A stretch of DNA of 35,855 bases from an uncultured Negativibacillus sp. (GTDB lineage Bacteria; Bacillota; Clostridia; Oscillospirales; Ruminococcaceae). Position numbers and translations under genes: made by a program. The stretch's first letter is position 1; each line of letters starts with the position of its first letter. The stretch lies in NCBI RefSeq assembly GCF_944388365.1, contig NZ_CALXIN010000016.1, positions 1 to 35,855 of the forward strand, written 5' to 3'. The notes beneath the pieces were generated by a model. That model saw only the letters and a list, made by a program, of their open reading frames with translations. It was not told the DNA's origin and ran no database searches. This document shows positions 1-7,254 of the stretch, piece after piece.

Positions 1-16
1 CGCACGTCTAGTGCGA

Positions 17-96
17 GAGGACACAAAAGTATATTTTGTGTCCTCTTTTTTAGTTTCCGGTAAATTCCGTCTAGGAGCTAAACACTTTTCTTTTGG
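17..96 (+). repeat. 80-bp direct repeat, copy 1, with terminator-like hairpin
   Basis: It begins with a 12-bp perfect stem (GAGGACACAAAA, loop GTATA) followed by a run of T, so it can act as an intrinsic terminator on the plus strand. It ends with the core CTAGGAGCTAAACACTTTTC. Copy 2 lies 228 bases downstream with the same stem, a different loop, and mostly C/T differences. Confidence 0.8.
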
Positions 97-206
97 TCTT
101 ACCTTTTCTTTTAGCAAAGAAAAGGTAAGGGGCACAGTCCCTTTTCGAGGTAGGCGTGGAGCCACTTCCGCCTTCTACAATACATTGCTTTTGTGAGTGG
201 CTCCCA

Positions 207-229
207 GAGAATGAACTTCGTCCATTCTC
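207..229 (+). repeat. GAG-type hairpin module, copy 1
   Basis: The arms GAGAATG and CATTCTC are followed by CCGAACAT. The same arrangement, with different but still complementary arms, is seen at 31602, 31745, 32186 (opposite strand), 34105 and 34213. See the separate finding on compensatory changes. Confidence 0.6.
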
Positions 230-244
230 CGAACATGATATAAA

Positions 245-324
245 GAGGACACAAAATGATGTTTTGTGTCCTCTTTTTTAGTCTCTGGTAAATCCCGCCT
301 AGGAGCTAAACACTTTTCTTTGGG
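245..324 (+). repeat. 80-bp direct repeat, copy 2
   Basis: Same stem as copy 1 (GAGGACACAAAA with its complement), but loop TGATG instead of GTATA. A T-run and the core CCTAGGAGCTAAACACTTTTC follow. It is a second potential intrinsic terminator on the plus strand. Confidence 0.8.
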
Positions 325-502
325 ATAACTTGCCTAGGAGACAAACACTTTTCTTTTTTCTGCGCAAAGAAAAGAGGAGAGGAAGGAGAAAATTACCTGT
401 TATGGAAAAACTTTCTTGAGAGATAAACACTTTTCTTTTGGTCGGACAAATATGGAACATATTTTGTCCTCTTTTCTATGCAAAGAAAAGGTAAGAAAAG
501 GG

Positions 503-527
503 AAGGAGGCTTGACGCCTCCTTTTTT
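503..527. terminator. Rho-independent terminator downstream of the ROK gene
   Basis: The perfect stem AAGGAGGC / GCCTCCTT with loop TTGAC is followed by TTTT on the plus strand and by a weaker CCCTTTTC on the minus strand. It sits 17 bases past the ROK regulator stop codon and so probably ends that minus-strand transcript. Confidence 0.6.
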
Positions 528-543
528 GCTTTGCTCTCTTCAC

Positions 544-1755
544 TTATGCTTTTACCTCAAAATTGAGGTTGAGTGCCAGCGTGCCTGCACCGATCAGGTT
601 GCCATCCTTGCCAAAGTGCGAAACTGCCAGCTCCATCTCGTTGTCGTACCGGCTGCGTTTGCTGCGGTATTCGTCCAAGATTGCCTGCTGCAGCTGCGGA
701 TAACTTTCGATCATCTTGCCGCACAGCACAATGATGTTGGGCGCGTACAGATTGCGCAGCATCTCGATGGCAAGCACCACATACCGCACCGCGTGCATGA
801 TAATGTTGATCGCCCAGGTCTCCTGTCTGCCATAGGCTGCAAACAACGTGTCCAGTGTGCAGTTTGGGTCAAACTTGCGCGCGTCCTGCAACAGCGACAG
901 GTCGGACAGATAGGTCTGCAAACATCCGCGCTGTCCGCATTCGCACAGCATTCCGTTTGGGTCGATACAAACGTGACCGATCTCTCCTGCCATGTTGCCC
1001 TTGCCGCGGTAGATCTTGCGGCGGATCACCAGACAGGAGCCCACGCCGGAACCGATGTTCAGCAGCGCCACCCGCTTGAGGTTCTGTCCTGCGCCGAAGG
1101 TCGCTTCCGCCTGTCCGCGGGCTTTGACCTCGTTGTCCAGCTGAATGTTCTCGATTCCCAGCCGCTCGCGCAGCATCTTGACAAAGCCCACATCCTGCCA
1201 CTGCAGCTGCGAAGAAAACCGCACGATGCCGCGCTTGCTGTCCACAATGCCTGGACAGACAACACCCAGCACCTCAAACGGCTCCCGCTGGCCCTGAAGC
1301 AGCTTTTCTGCCCGCTGGGAAAGCTCCTCCAGCTGGCTGGCACACAGCTCCACCACTTCCTCCGGCGTCAGCTCCGCCAGATTTTCCCGATGCTCGGTCT
1401 GCACCAATATTCTGCCGTGGATGTCCATGATGCCCGCCCGAATCCGGTTGCGGTCCAATTCCAGCGCCGGGCTGAGCATCCTGTCCGGCACAATCTGCAG
1501 CATCTTGGGACGGCGGCCTACCATGTGTGCCTGTTCCTTTTCGGTTTCCTGGTCGTTTTCCTCCAGCTCGGTCACCACGCCCATCCCGATGAGCTCGTCT
1601 GCAATCCTGCCCACCGACATCGGTGTCAGTCCCGTCAGCTTGGACAGCTGCCGGCGGGAGATGCTTCCGCTGCGGTGGATTTCGTGAAATACCAACTGCC
1701 GGTTGGAACGCTTCATGTGCTCTTTATCTATCTTCTTGGTCGCTTCCTTCATCAT
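544..1755 (-). CDS. ROK family transcriptional repressor (NagC/XylR type)
   Basis: This 403-residue protein has an N-terminal winged helix-turn-helix (about residues 12-62, RRQLSKLTGLTPMSVGRIAD) and a ROK domain. The zinc site is visible: His261, then Cys271, Cys273 and Cys278 in CECGQRGC. Where ROK sugar kinases have Asp in the N-D motif, this protein has N-E (residues 208-209), as in XylR-type repressors, so it is probably a regulator and not a kinase. The usual Glu after the last Cys (GCLE) is Gln here. The likely role is a repressor responding to a sugar or sugar phosphate; the ligand cannot be told. The start follows GAGGGG by five bases; a second ATG directly follows. No sugar genes are adjacent, so targets may be distant. 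A short inverted repeat at 1790-1805 could be its own operator. Confidence 0.88.
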   Translation of the reverse strand: MMKEATKKIDKEHMKRSNRQLVFHEIHRSGSISRRQLSKLTGLTPMSVGRIADELIGMGVVTELEENDQETEKEQAHMVGRRPKMLQIVPDRMLSPALELDRNRIRAGIMDIHGRILVQTEHRENLAELTPEEVVELCASQLEELSQRAEKLLQGQREPFEVLGVVCPGIVDSKRGIVRFSSQLQWQDVGFVKMLRERLGIENIQLDNEVKARGQAEATFGAGQNLKRVALLNIGSGVGSCLVIRRKIYRGKGNMAGEIGHVCIDPNGMLCECGQRGCLQTYLSDLSLLQDARKFDPNCTLDTLFAAYGRQETWAINIIMHAVRYVVLAIEMLRNLYAPNIIVLCGKMIESYPQLQQAILDEYRSKRSRYDNEMELAVSHFGKDGNLIGAGTLALNLNFEVKA

Positions 1756-1789
1756 GAAAACCCCTCACTTTTTTCCTTACAAATCGGTG

Positions 1790-1805
1790 AAATACGACGG
1801 TATTT
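1790..1805. promoter_or_regulatory. Possible operator upstream of the ROK gene
   Basis: The inverted repeat AAATAC-GACG-GTATTT has perfect 6-bp arms and lies 35 bases upstream of the ROK start codon. ROK repressors commonly bind AT-rich inverted repeats and control themselves. Function is inferred from position only. Confidence 0.3.
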
Positions 1806-1843
1806 ACGCCCAACCTCATTCTGACCGGCAATTTCGGTTATGA

Positions 1844-1874
1844 AAAAAGGAGGAAAAGTGTTTTCCTCCTTTTT
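1844..1874. terminator. Strong bidirectional terminator hairpin between brnQ and the ROK gene
   Basis: The perfect 14-bp stem AAAAAGGAGGAAAA, loop GTG, pairs with its complement and gives U-rich tails on both strands. It probably ends brnQ transcription on the minus strand. If the ROK promoter is the one at 1963-1991, this hairpin would lie in the ROK leader instead and could attenuate it. Confidence 0.65.
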
Positions 1875-1962
1875 GACAGGGCTTTTCTGAAAAACCGTCG
1901 TTGTTCATTCAGGGTGTGGCTGCAGCAATATCAACAAAACATTTTGTCGTATTGTTCATATT

Positions 1963-1991
1963 ATGATATAATCTTACCACTTTTTCATCAA
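1963..1991 (-). promoter_or_regulatory. Candidate promoter for the ROK gene, with an overlapping plus-strand promoter
   Basis: On the minus strand TTGATG and TATCAT are separated by 17 bases. A second pair, TTGATG-17-TAAGAT, lies eight bases upstream. On the plus strand TTGTCG-17-TATAAT (1944-1972) overlaps and would read antisense into the end of brnQ. The rest of 1756-2078 is AT-rich and holds no gene. Because a terminator lies between this site and the ROK gene, the assignment is uncertain. Confidence 0.35.
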
Positions 1992-2078
1992 AGCATCAAT
2001 ATTTTCCTGTGAGAATCTATAGTTCTAACAAATTATTGTGCAAAATTGAATAATTATGTACAGGAACCTTTGGCACAA

Positions 2079-3416
2079 CTATTGTTTGGCCTTTGCGCGC
2101 ATCTTTTCTCCCAGCTTTCTTCCCAATGGGCTGATGCCGATGACAAAGCCGACGGCAGCCGGCAGCACCCAGCCGATTCCCAGCGAAGCCAGCGGCAGCT
2201 GCATCACCCAATCGGTCAGGCCGCCCAGCGCGATACCGGCGGTCTTGCAGCCGTCAAAGATGGAAAATGCCAGCGAAAACAGCATGCTCAGCGCATAAAC
2301 CTCGGTGCGCCCATGCCAGAAGCGGTCAAAGAAGGACAGCAGCACCAGCACGGTGACCAGCGGATACAGCACGACCAGCAGCGGCAGCACCGTATTGAGC
2401 AGGGTATCCAGACCGACGTTGGACACTGCCCAGGTGAACAGACAGACCACGGTGATAATTTTGCGGTAGGAAATATTGGGGAACAGCTTTGCAAAGTAGT
2501 TGCCGAACGAGGTAGTCAGTCCGATCGAGGTGGTCAGGCAGGCCAGCACCACAGCAGCACCCAGGATGACATTTCCCCATTTGCCAAACAGCTGATGCAC
2601 CGCATAGTTTAACAGCACGCCGCCGTTGGAGAAGGCTTCCATGCTGGAGGTCTGCGCACCTACCATGCACAGCGCGCCATACACAAGACACAGCAGCACA
2701 ACGGAGATGATGCCGACGACGACGGTATAGTGCACCATCTGCTTGTGGTCCTGCACACCCTTTTCACGGAAGATGTCGATGACGATGATGGCAAATACCA
2801 GCGCTGCAAAGCCATCCAGCGCAAGATATCCCTGCAGCAGACCTTCGATGAACGGGCCGTTTGCATAGGTGACCGACGACTCCACGATCGGTCCCAAGGG
2901 ATTTAGCAGCGCACCTACAAAGATGACCGCAATGGACAACAGCAGCAGCGGGCTCATGACCTTGCCGACGATGTCGATGATTTTGGTGGGCTTGAGCGAA
3001 AAGAGATAGGTCACCGCAAAAAAGATGGCGGTGTAAATCAACATTGGTACAAAGCGGGAGCTGTCCTCGGGCAGAAACGGAACGGCGCCGATCTCAAACG
3101 AAACCGAACCGGTTCTGGGCAGCGCAAACAGCGGACCCAACAGCAGATAGACTGCCGCGGTCAAAAAGACGCCGAGCTTGCGTCCGGCGCGTCCGATCAG
3201 GTCATCCATGCTGTTGCCGGCCATAACGACCGCCAGAATGCCCAGCACGGCAAGTCCTGCGTCGGTGATGATGAAGCCCAGCAGCGCCAGCGGCGCCTGG
3301 GTACCTGCCTGCTGTCCCAGATTTGGTGGGAAAATCATATTGCCCGCACCAAAAAAGATCGAAAACAGCATGAAGGATGCATAGATCAACTGCTTTGTAC
3401 TCAATTTCTGATTCAT
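2079..3416 (-). CDS. brnQ: BrnQ branched-chain amino acid carrier
   Basis: This 445-residue, very hydrophobic protein belongs to the LIVCS family of sodium- or proton-coupled leucine/isoleucine/valine carriers in the cytoplasmic membrane. The family motif FFGAGNMIFPPNLG is at residues 21-34, in the first membrane segment, and the length and about 12 hydrophobic segments fit the family. The start ATG follows GTGAG by five bases, with a stronger AAAGGG 12 bases away. It is a single-gene unit: a TTGACA-18-TAAAAT promoter lies just upstream and a strong hairpin (1844-1874) downstream. A 14-bp motif between promoter and gene is also found in front of the padR gene at 7589-7627. No T-box leader is visible. 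Confidence 0.93.
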   Translation of the reverse strand: MNQKLSTKQLIYASFMLFSIFFGAGNMIFPPNLGQQAGTQAPLALLGFIITDAGLAVLGILAVVMAGNSMDDLIGRAGRKLGVFLTAAVYLLLGPLFALPRTGSVSFEIGAVPFLPEDSSRFVPMLIYTAIFFAVTYLFSLKPTKIIDIVGKVMSPLLLLSIAVIFVGALLNPLGPIVESSVTYANGPFIEGLLQGYLALDGFAALVFAIIVIDIFREKGVQDHKQMVHYTVVVGIISVVLLCLVYGALCMVGAQTSSMEAFSNGGVLLNYAVHQLFGKWGNVILGAAVVLACLTTSIGLTTSFGNYFAKLFPNISYRKIITVVCLFTWAVSNVGLDTLLNTVLPLLVVLYPLVTVLVLLSFFDRFWHGRTEVYALSMLFSLAFSIFDGCKTAGIALGGLTDWVMQLPLASLGIGWVLPAAVGFVIGISPLGRKLGEKMRAKAKQ

Positions 3417-3442
3417 TTTGTCTCACGTCCCTTTCCATAAAA

Positions 3443-3456
3443 TAGCTAGGTATTGT
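3443..3456 (+). promoter_or_regulatory. 14-bp motif shared with the padR promoter
   Basis: TAGCTAGGTATTGT lies between the brnQ promoter and its start codon. The identical 14-mer, in the opposite orientation relative to its gene, overlaps the padR -35 region (7614-7627). It could be a binding site for the PadR protein encoded at 7247-7567. This is inference. Confidence 0.3.
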
Positions 3457-3460
3457 TTTT

Positions 3461-3490
3461 ATTTTAGTATGTTTCTGTCGGTATTGTCAA
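3461..3490 (-). promoter_or_regulatory. brnQ promoter
   Basis: On the minus strand a perfect TTGACA (3485-3490) and TAAAAT (3461-3466) are 18 bases apart, giving a start about 35-40 bases before the brnQ ATG. Confidence 0.7.
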
Positions 3491-3586
3491 TTATGTTCCA
3501 ATTTTCCACCCTCAAAAATAGTAAAAATATGCATTCATACAAAAAAGTGCTACTACGGGAAAGTTTCTCTAATTTTTCACAAAAAT

Positions 3587-3604
3587 AAAGTAAATGTTTA
3601 CTTT
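3587..3604. promoter_or_regulatory. 18-bp palindrome upstream of brnQ
   Basis: AAAGTAAA-TG-TTTACTTT has perfect 8-bp arms. It lies about 100 bases upstream of the brnQ -35 box in an AT-rich gap (3491-3827) which otherwise shows no gene. It may be a regulator site; the regulator is unknown. Confidence 0.3.
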
Positions 3605-3827
3605 TTGACAGTCCCCTTCTTCCCCTGTGCTTTGATGAAAATAAAATATCCGCTCGATTTTTTATGCTTTTTGCCAAGGGATTTCGCCCTGTTTTGCCGG
3701 ATTTTCGCTGTTTTCCCGCAGATTTTACCGTTATTTTTTATAAATATCAGTTTTATATCTGTCTGTATTTACTATATTTTGCCGAGGTGTTTTGCTGTTT
3801 CCCCATGGCAGTTCGGCGCAGGAATTC

Positions 3828-3856
3828 TTGCATCGGCGGGCGGCTTGTGCTATACT
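3828..3856 (+). promoter_or_regulatory. Promoter of the M42 peptidase gene
   Basis: TTGCAT and TATACT are 17 bases apart, with an extended -10 (TGC before TATACT). It leaves a leader of about 100 bases before the start codon. Confidence 0.65.
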
Positions 3857-3869
3857 GTCTGTAACAAAT

Positions 3870-3883
3870 AATAAGCGTTTACA
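3870..3883 (+). promoter_or_regulatory. cre-like site just downstream of the M42 promoter
   Basis: AATAAGCGTTTACA matches 12 of 14 positions of the B. subtilis CcpA consensus TGWAANCGNTNWCA; only the first two bases differ. It lies shortly after the predicted transcription start, where CcpA often blocks transcription. No ccpA gene is in the window. Confidence 0.3.
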
Positions 3884-3966
3884 TTACTTTTTACAAAATG
3901 GCGCTTGCAACATTGTTTGATTTCCCATTTGGGAAGAAAATGGATACAAAGGGAGGATCTGTACTT

Positions 3967-5040
3967 ATGAACTCTTTGAATTTGATCGAAGCACTTTCCA
4001 ATGCGTATGGTGCCTGCGGCTTTGAAGATCAGGTCGTTGACATCGCAAAACAGTTTGTCGAGGAAGAACAGCTGGGCTCTTTCCGCCGCGACTGCAACCT
4101 CAACGTCTACATCAATGAGGTCAAGGAAACCGGCAAGAAACCGGTCGTCATGGTGGATGCACACAGCGACGAGGTCAGCTTTATTGTTCAGGCCATCAAG
4201 CCAAACGGCACCCTGCACTTTTTGCCTCTGGGCGGCTGGTCCAACTACACCGTACCTGCCCACAAGGTAAAGGTTCAGACCTACGACGGCAAATGGGTTT
4301 CCGGTATCGTTGCCAGCACCCCAGTTCATTTCCTGTCCGCTGACAAAAAGAATGCCTGCCCAACCATCGCTGACATGGTCATCGACATCGGTGCAACCTC
4401 CAAAGAAGAGGTAGAGAAGGTATTCAACATCCACATCGGCGCACCAATCGTTCCAGATGTCACCTTCGAGTACAACGAACAGACCGGCGTTATGCTGGGC
4501 AAGGCTTTTGACAACCGTCTGGGCTGTGCAGCTGTTCTGGACACCATGAAGGATCTGAAAGGTGCTTCGCTGGATGTCGATGTTGTCGGCGTTCTGTCCT
4601 CCCAGGAGGAGATCGGCGAGCGCGGCGCATTTGTTACCCGCGACGTTGTCAAACCGGACATCGCTATCTGCTTTGAGGGATGCCCAGCAGACGACACCTT
4701 CACTCCGGACTACTTCATTCAGACTGCCATGAAGAAAGGCCCAATGCTGCGCCACTTCGACAAGTCGATGGTCACCAACCCACGCTTCCAGCGCTTCTCT
4801 CTGGAACTCGGCCGTGAGCTTGGCATTCCGGTTCAGGAGTCGGTACGTTCCGGCGGCGGCACCAACGGCGGTCCAATCCATCTGTCCAACGGCGGCGTTC
4901 CGGTCATCATCATCGGTGTTCCGGTTCGTTACATCCATTCTCACCACGGCTTTGCAGCAATGGTTGACTATGAGAACAGCGTCAAACTGGCAGTGGAGAT
5001 CATCAAACGCCTCAACGACGAAACCATCAAGTCGTTCTAA
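3967..5040 (+). CDS. M42 family metallo-aminopeptidase
   Basis: This 357-residue cytoplasmic peptidase belongs to the M42 (glutamyl aminopeptidase / TET-like) family, which forms large hollow oligomers that trim peptides; some members were annotated as endoglucanase M. The metal-site motifs are in order: DAHSDEV (His66), KAFDNRLGC (Asp182), SSQEEIGERG (Glu214/Glu215), CFEG (Glu237) and RYIHSHHG (His324). I chose the ATG at 3967 because GGGAGG lies ten bases before it; the frame is open further upstream to 3898, but no ribosome site supports that start. The gene has its own promoter (3828-3856), a possible cre-like site, and ends in a strong bidirectional terminator shared with the convergent operon on the right. 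Substrate specificity cannot be read from sequence. Confidence 0.92.
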   Translation: MNSLNLIEALSNAYGACGFEDQVVDIAKQFVEEEQLGSFRRDCNLNVYINEVKETGKKPVVMVDAHSDEVSFIVQAIKPNGTLHFLPLGGWSNYTVPAHKVKVQTYDGKWVSGIVASTPVHFLSADKKNACPTIADMVIDIGATSKEEVEKVFNIHIGAPIVPDVTFEYNEQTGVMLGKAFDNRLGCAAVLDTMKDLKGASLDVDVVGVLSSQEEIGERGAFVTRDVVKPDIAICFEGCPADDTFTPDYFIQTAMKKGPMLRHFDKSMVTNPRFQRFSLELGRELGIPVQESVRSGGGTNGGPIHLSNGGVPVIIIGVPVRYIHSHHGFAAMVDYENSVKLAVEIIKRLNDETIKSF

Positions 5041-5071
5041 TCTTTGCAAATCTCACACAATACTGCGATAT

Positions 5072-5115
5072 AAAGAAAAACACCGAGGAAAGAAATTTCC
5101 TCGGTGTTTTTCTTT
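5072..5115. terminator. Bidirectional terminator between convergent genes
   Basis: A long near-perfect stem (AAAGAAAAACACCGAGGAAA and its complement) has A- and T-rich ends. It serves the M42 gene on the plus strand and the operon ending at 5144 on the minus strand. Confidence 0.85.
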
Positions 5116-5143
5116 GTGGATGAATCTAAAAAGAGGGGAATTC

Positions 5144-6268
5144 TTAACTGTTTGGCACCAGCACGGCACTGTCCCAATAGTATCCCTGCTGGGCAAGTGC
5201 ACCTTTGTCCAGTGCAATTTCATTGTTGAGACTGCGCATCGAGTCCTCATACGACTGCACAATGCTGTTGTACTGCTCCTGGTCGATGAAGCCTTCGTTG
5301 TAGTCCCGCTCGGCATCCAGAACCTGTGCATCCATCTGGTTGTATTCGTTGATGAGCGCACCCAGCTGTCGGATCGGGTCCTCCAACTCGGGACGGTCGC
5401 CCTGTATCACCTGCTGCACCCGCACCTCGGTGGTGCCTTCATTGAGCGTCTGGATGCTCTGGGTGTAGTCGTTCATGTTGATTTTCCAGTTCTTGAACAT
5501 CTGGCGCAGGTCGCTAAACTCCATCTCCATCTGAAGGATGTCCGATGGGGAAATATTCTCCTTCTCCTCGATGGTCACCTCTCCGTTGTCCGTTGGAGAA
5601 ATGACGGTGACCTCCGGCTGCAACATCAGCTCCTCCTGCAGCCGATCGTTTTCGCTCTGCAGGTCCTCCAGCTGCCAGGTCAGCTGCTGGATTTCGCTCT
5701 GTGCTTCCTCATATTTCTGCCGCCAGCTCTCATTTTCGCTGGGCAGATAACCGTAGTTGCGGATCAGCTCCACATTTGCAAATTTGACGCCGCCATCGAC
5801 GCCCAGATAGACGCCGTCTCCTTCGTCGCTGACCAGGCTGACCGTCTCGGGCACCTCCAGAATCAGCGAGGACTGGGAGGACATGCCCTCGTAAACCAGC
5901 TGCATCAGCATCTCACGGCTGAGCAGCGGCTGTTTATCCTGTTTGGTGATGATGATTTGGGCAGTATCGCCCTCGGTAGTCACCTCCACCGCATATTCGG
6001 TCAGTGGGTCTTGGAGGTAATGCAGGCGGATGATGCCGTCCGAGGAATTTCTGACCTCGACAAACTGCATCCCGCTTTGCTGACAGATGAGCTCAAGCTG
6101 GGTGATTCCGGCGGAAAGCTCCTTCACCTGATATTCCTGCTGGGTTCCCTCGGTCACTGCCCGATTATACAGTCCGACCATCTCCTGACCTGCCTTTGGC
6201 AGCGAAACGACCAAACCTCCGACGCCGACTAGCAGACAGCCGGCAGCTGCAAGCAATGCTTTTCTCAT
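5144..6268 (-). CDS. Envelope-anchored protein with a beta-rich region and C-terminal coiled coils
   Basis: This 374-residue protein begins with a positively charged end and a hydrophobic segment (about residues 3-22, LLAAAGCLLVGVGGLVVSLP), so it is probably exported or anchored. Residues about 45-175 look beta-rich and, by position after a DUF1700 protein, resemble the DUF4097-type putative adhesin domain. Residues about 185-225 (SWRQKYEEAQSEIQQLTWQL onward) and 240-340 are predicted coiled coils rich in E, Q and L; this tail is longer than I expect for the family. The start codon overlaps the stop of the upstream gene in ATGA, so translation is probably coupled. It is the last gene of the padR operon. 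Exact function is unknown; the DUF4097 assignment is a moderate-confidence guess. Confidence 0.7.
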   Translation of the reverse strand: MRKALLAAAGCLLVGVGGLVVSLPKAGQEMVGLYNRAVTEGTQQEYQVKELSAGITQLELICQQSGMQFVEVRNSSDGIIRLHYLQDPLTEYAVEVTTEGDTAQIIITKQDKQPLLSREMLMQLVYEGMSSQSSLILEVPETVSLVSDEGDGVYLGVDGGVKFANVELIRNYGYLPSENESWRQKYEEAQSEIQQLTWQLEDLQSENDRLQEELMLQPEVTVISPTDNGEVTIEEKENISPSDILQMEMEFSDLRQMFKNWKINMNDYTQSIQTLNEGTTEVRVQQVIQGDRPELEDPIRQLGALINEYNQMDAQVLDAERDYNEGFIDQEQYNSIVQSYEDSMRSLNNEIALDKGALAQQGYYWDSAVLVPNS

Positions 6269-7254
6269 CTCTGCTCCTCCTCTCTCTCTGCCGGTTCAGT
6301 GGGAACCGGCGTTGTCTGCGGCAGCGCCATCAGCTCCGGCTGTGATGCCGTCTGCTCCGGCTGTGATGCCGTCTGCTCCGCCTGTGTTTCTTGTGCAGCA
6401 GGTTCCCGTGGAGTCACCAGCCAGCTTTCTACCTTATGCAGCAGACGCTTCCACAAGCCCTTGGTCTTGCGGTAAGCGCGGGCGGTCCACAGCTTCCAGC
6501 GCTTGAGCAAAAACCACACCAGCATCGCTGCCAGCACATCCAGTCCGATACCTGCAAGGCTGCCAAACAGCATCGAAGCTCCTGCCCAGGTACCCAGACC
6601 CCAGCCGACGACGCCCGACAGAATGATCATGGCAAGCAGACCCAGTGCCAGAGCCACCGCACCGGCCAGTCCCACCAGCAGTACTGCCAGCACAAAGGCG
6701 CTCAAACTGATCCATACTGCCGACAGGCAGCTCAGCGCCGTCATCAGCACCACCGAGGACAGCGCACAGAACCACCACTGGCACAGATGGCCCATCGAGC
6801 AGGAAAAGCGTTTCCACAGCTTCTGTAAGGCGTTGTGCGGCTTTTTTGTCTTTTGCTTTGGTTCTTTCTCAGGTTTTGGCTGCGGCGCTTCTTCAGGCTG
6901 CTCTGGCGGTGCAGCTTCGGCATCCGATTTTTCGGCTTTGCCGCGGTCCCATTCCAAAAAGCGATTTTCCAGGTCCTTAAAAGTTTCCTTTGCTGCTTCC
7001 CATGGATTTTTCTTTTCACCGCTGCGCGGTGGAATATAGTGCTCTGCACCCTGTTCGGCGCTCTCCTCGATCAGCTGCTGTGCCACCAGCTCAGGGTCGC
7101 CCAGCTTGGCTGCAATCTCCACATCCTGTTTGCTCTGGCGGCGGCCTTCCTCAAAGTATTCGGCGTAATCGCGCATGATGTCCTCGATCTCTTCCCGCGA
7201 CAGCTTGTGCTTGAGACACGCTTCCAGCTTTTCCAGATATTCCTGCTTATTCAA
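6265..7254 (-). CDS. DUF1700 / HAAS-domain membrane protein
   Basis: This 329-residue protein starts with a HAAS-type alpha-helical module (residues 1-65; MNKQEYLEKLEACLKHKLSR, and LGDPELVAQQLIEE near 51-64), characteristic of DUF1700 proteins that accompany PadR regulators. A charged Pro/Glu/Lys linker (about 105-140) leads to several hydrophobic segments (about 160-250), then a basic stretch and a Gln/Glu/Pro-rich tail with a tandem QTASQPE repeat, encoded by a 21-bp DNA repeat at 6333-6374. The start codon is TTG, overlapping the padR stop region by eight bases, with GAGAGG eight bases upstream. It probably sits in the membrane and works with the PadR repressor and the anchored protein downstream; how is not known. 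Confidence 0.8.
   Translation of the reverse strand: MNKQEYLEKLEACLKHKLSREEIEDIMRDYAEYFEEGRRQSKQDVEIAAKLGDPELVAQQLIEESAEQGAEHYIPPRSGEKKNPWEAAKETFKDLENRFLEWDRGKAEKSDAEAAPPEQPEEAPQPKPEKEPKQKTKKPHNALQKLWKRFSCSMGHLCQWWFCALSSVVLMTALSCLSAVWISLSAFVLAVLLVGLAGAVALALGLLAMIILSGVVGWGLGTWAGASMLFGSLAGIGLDVLAAMLVWFLLKRWKLWTARAYRKTKGLWKRLLHKVESWLVTPREPAAQETQAEQTASQPEQTASQPELMALPQTTPVPTEPAEREEEQR

Larger units (their letters stand above)
1..502. repeat. Mosaic of palindromic intergenic repeats
   Basis: No gene is supported here. The stretch holds two 80-bp direct repeats (17-96, 245-324), two shorter relatives of their right half (334-357, 415-441), an inverted GAG-type hairpin (207-229), and a further hairpin (444-469, arms GGACAAATATG and CATATTTTGTCC). 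The shared short core reads GAG-(C/A/T)-TAAACACTTTTCTTTT with small changes and is often followed by AAAGAAAAGG, which can pair with it. Bases 1-15 (CGCACGTCTAGTGCG) are the exact reverse complement of 34572-34586, which ties this end to the repeat mosaic at the other end of the window. The short open frames are not convincing. Confidence 0.75.

Noticed and set aside
478..1824. 448-residue plus-strand open frame opposite the ROK gene
   Set aside because: It is the antisense of a clear ROK repressor, with low-complexity composition and no ribosome site.
3605..3871. Small plus-strand open frame in the brnQ-M42 gap
   Set aside because: It is a Phe- and Leu-rich translation of AT-rich DNA with no ribosome site, and it overlaps the M42 promoter.
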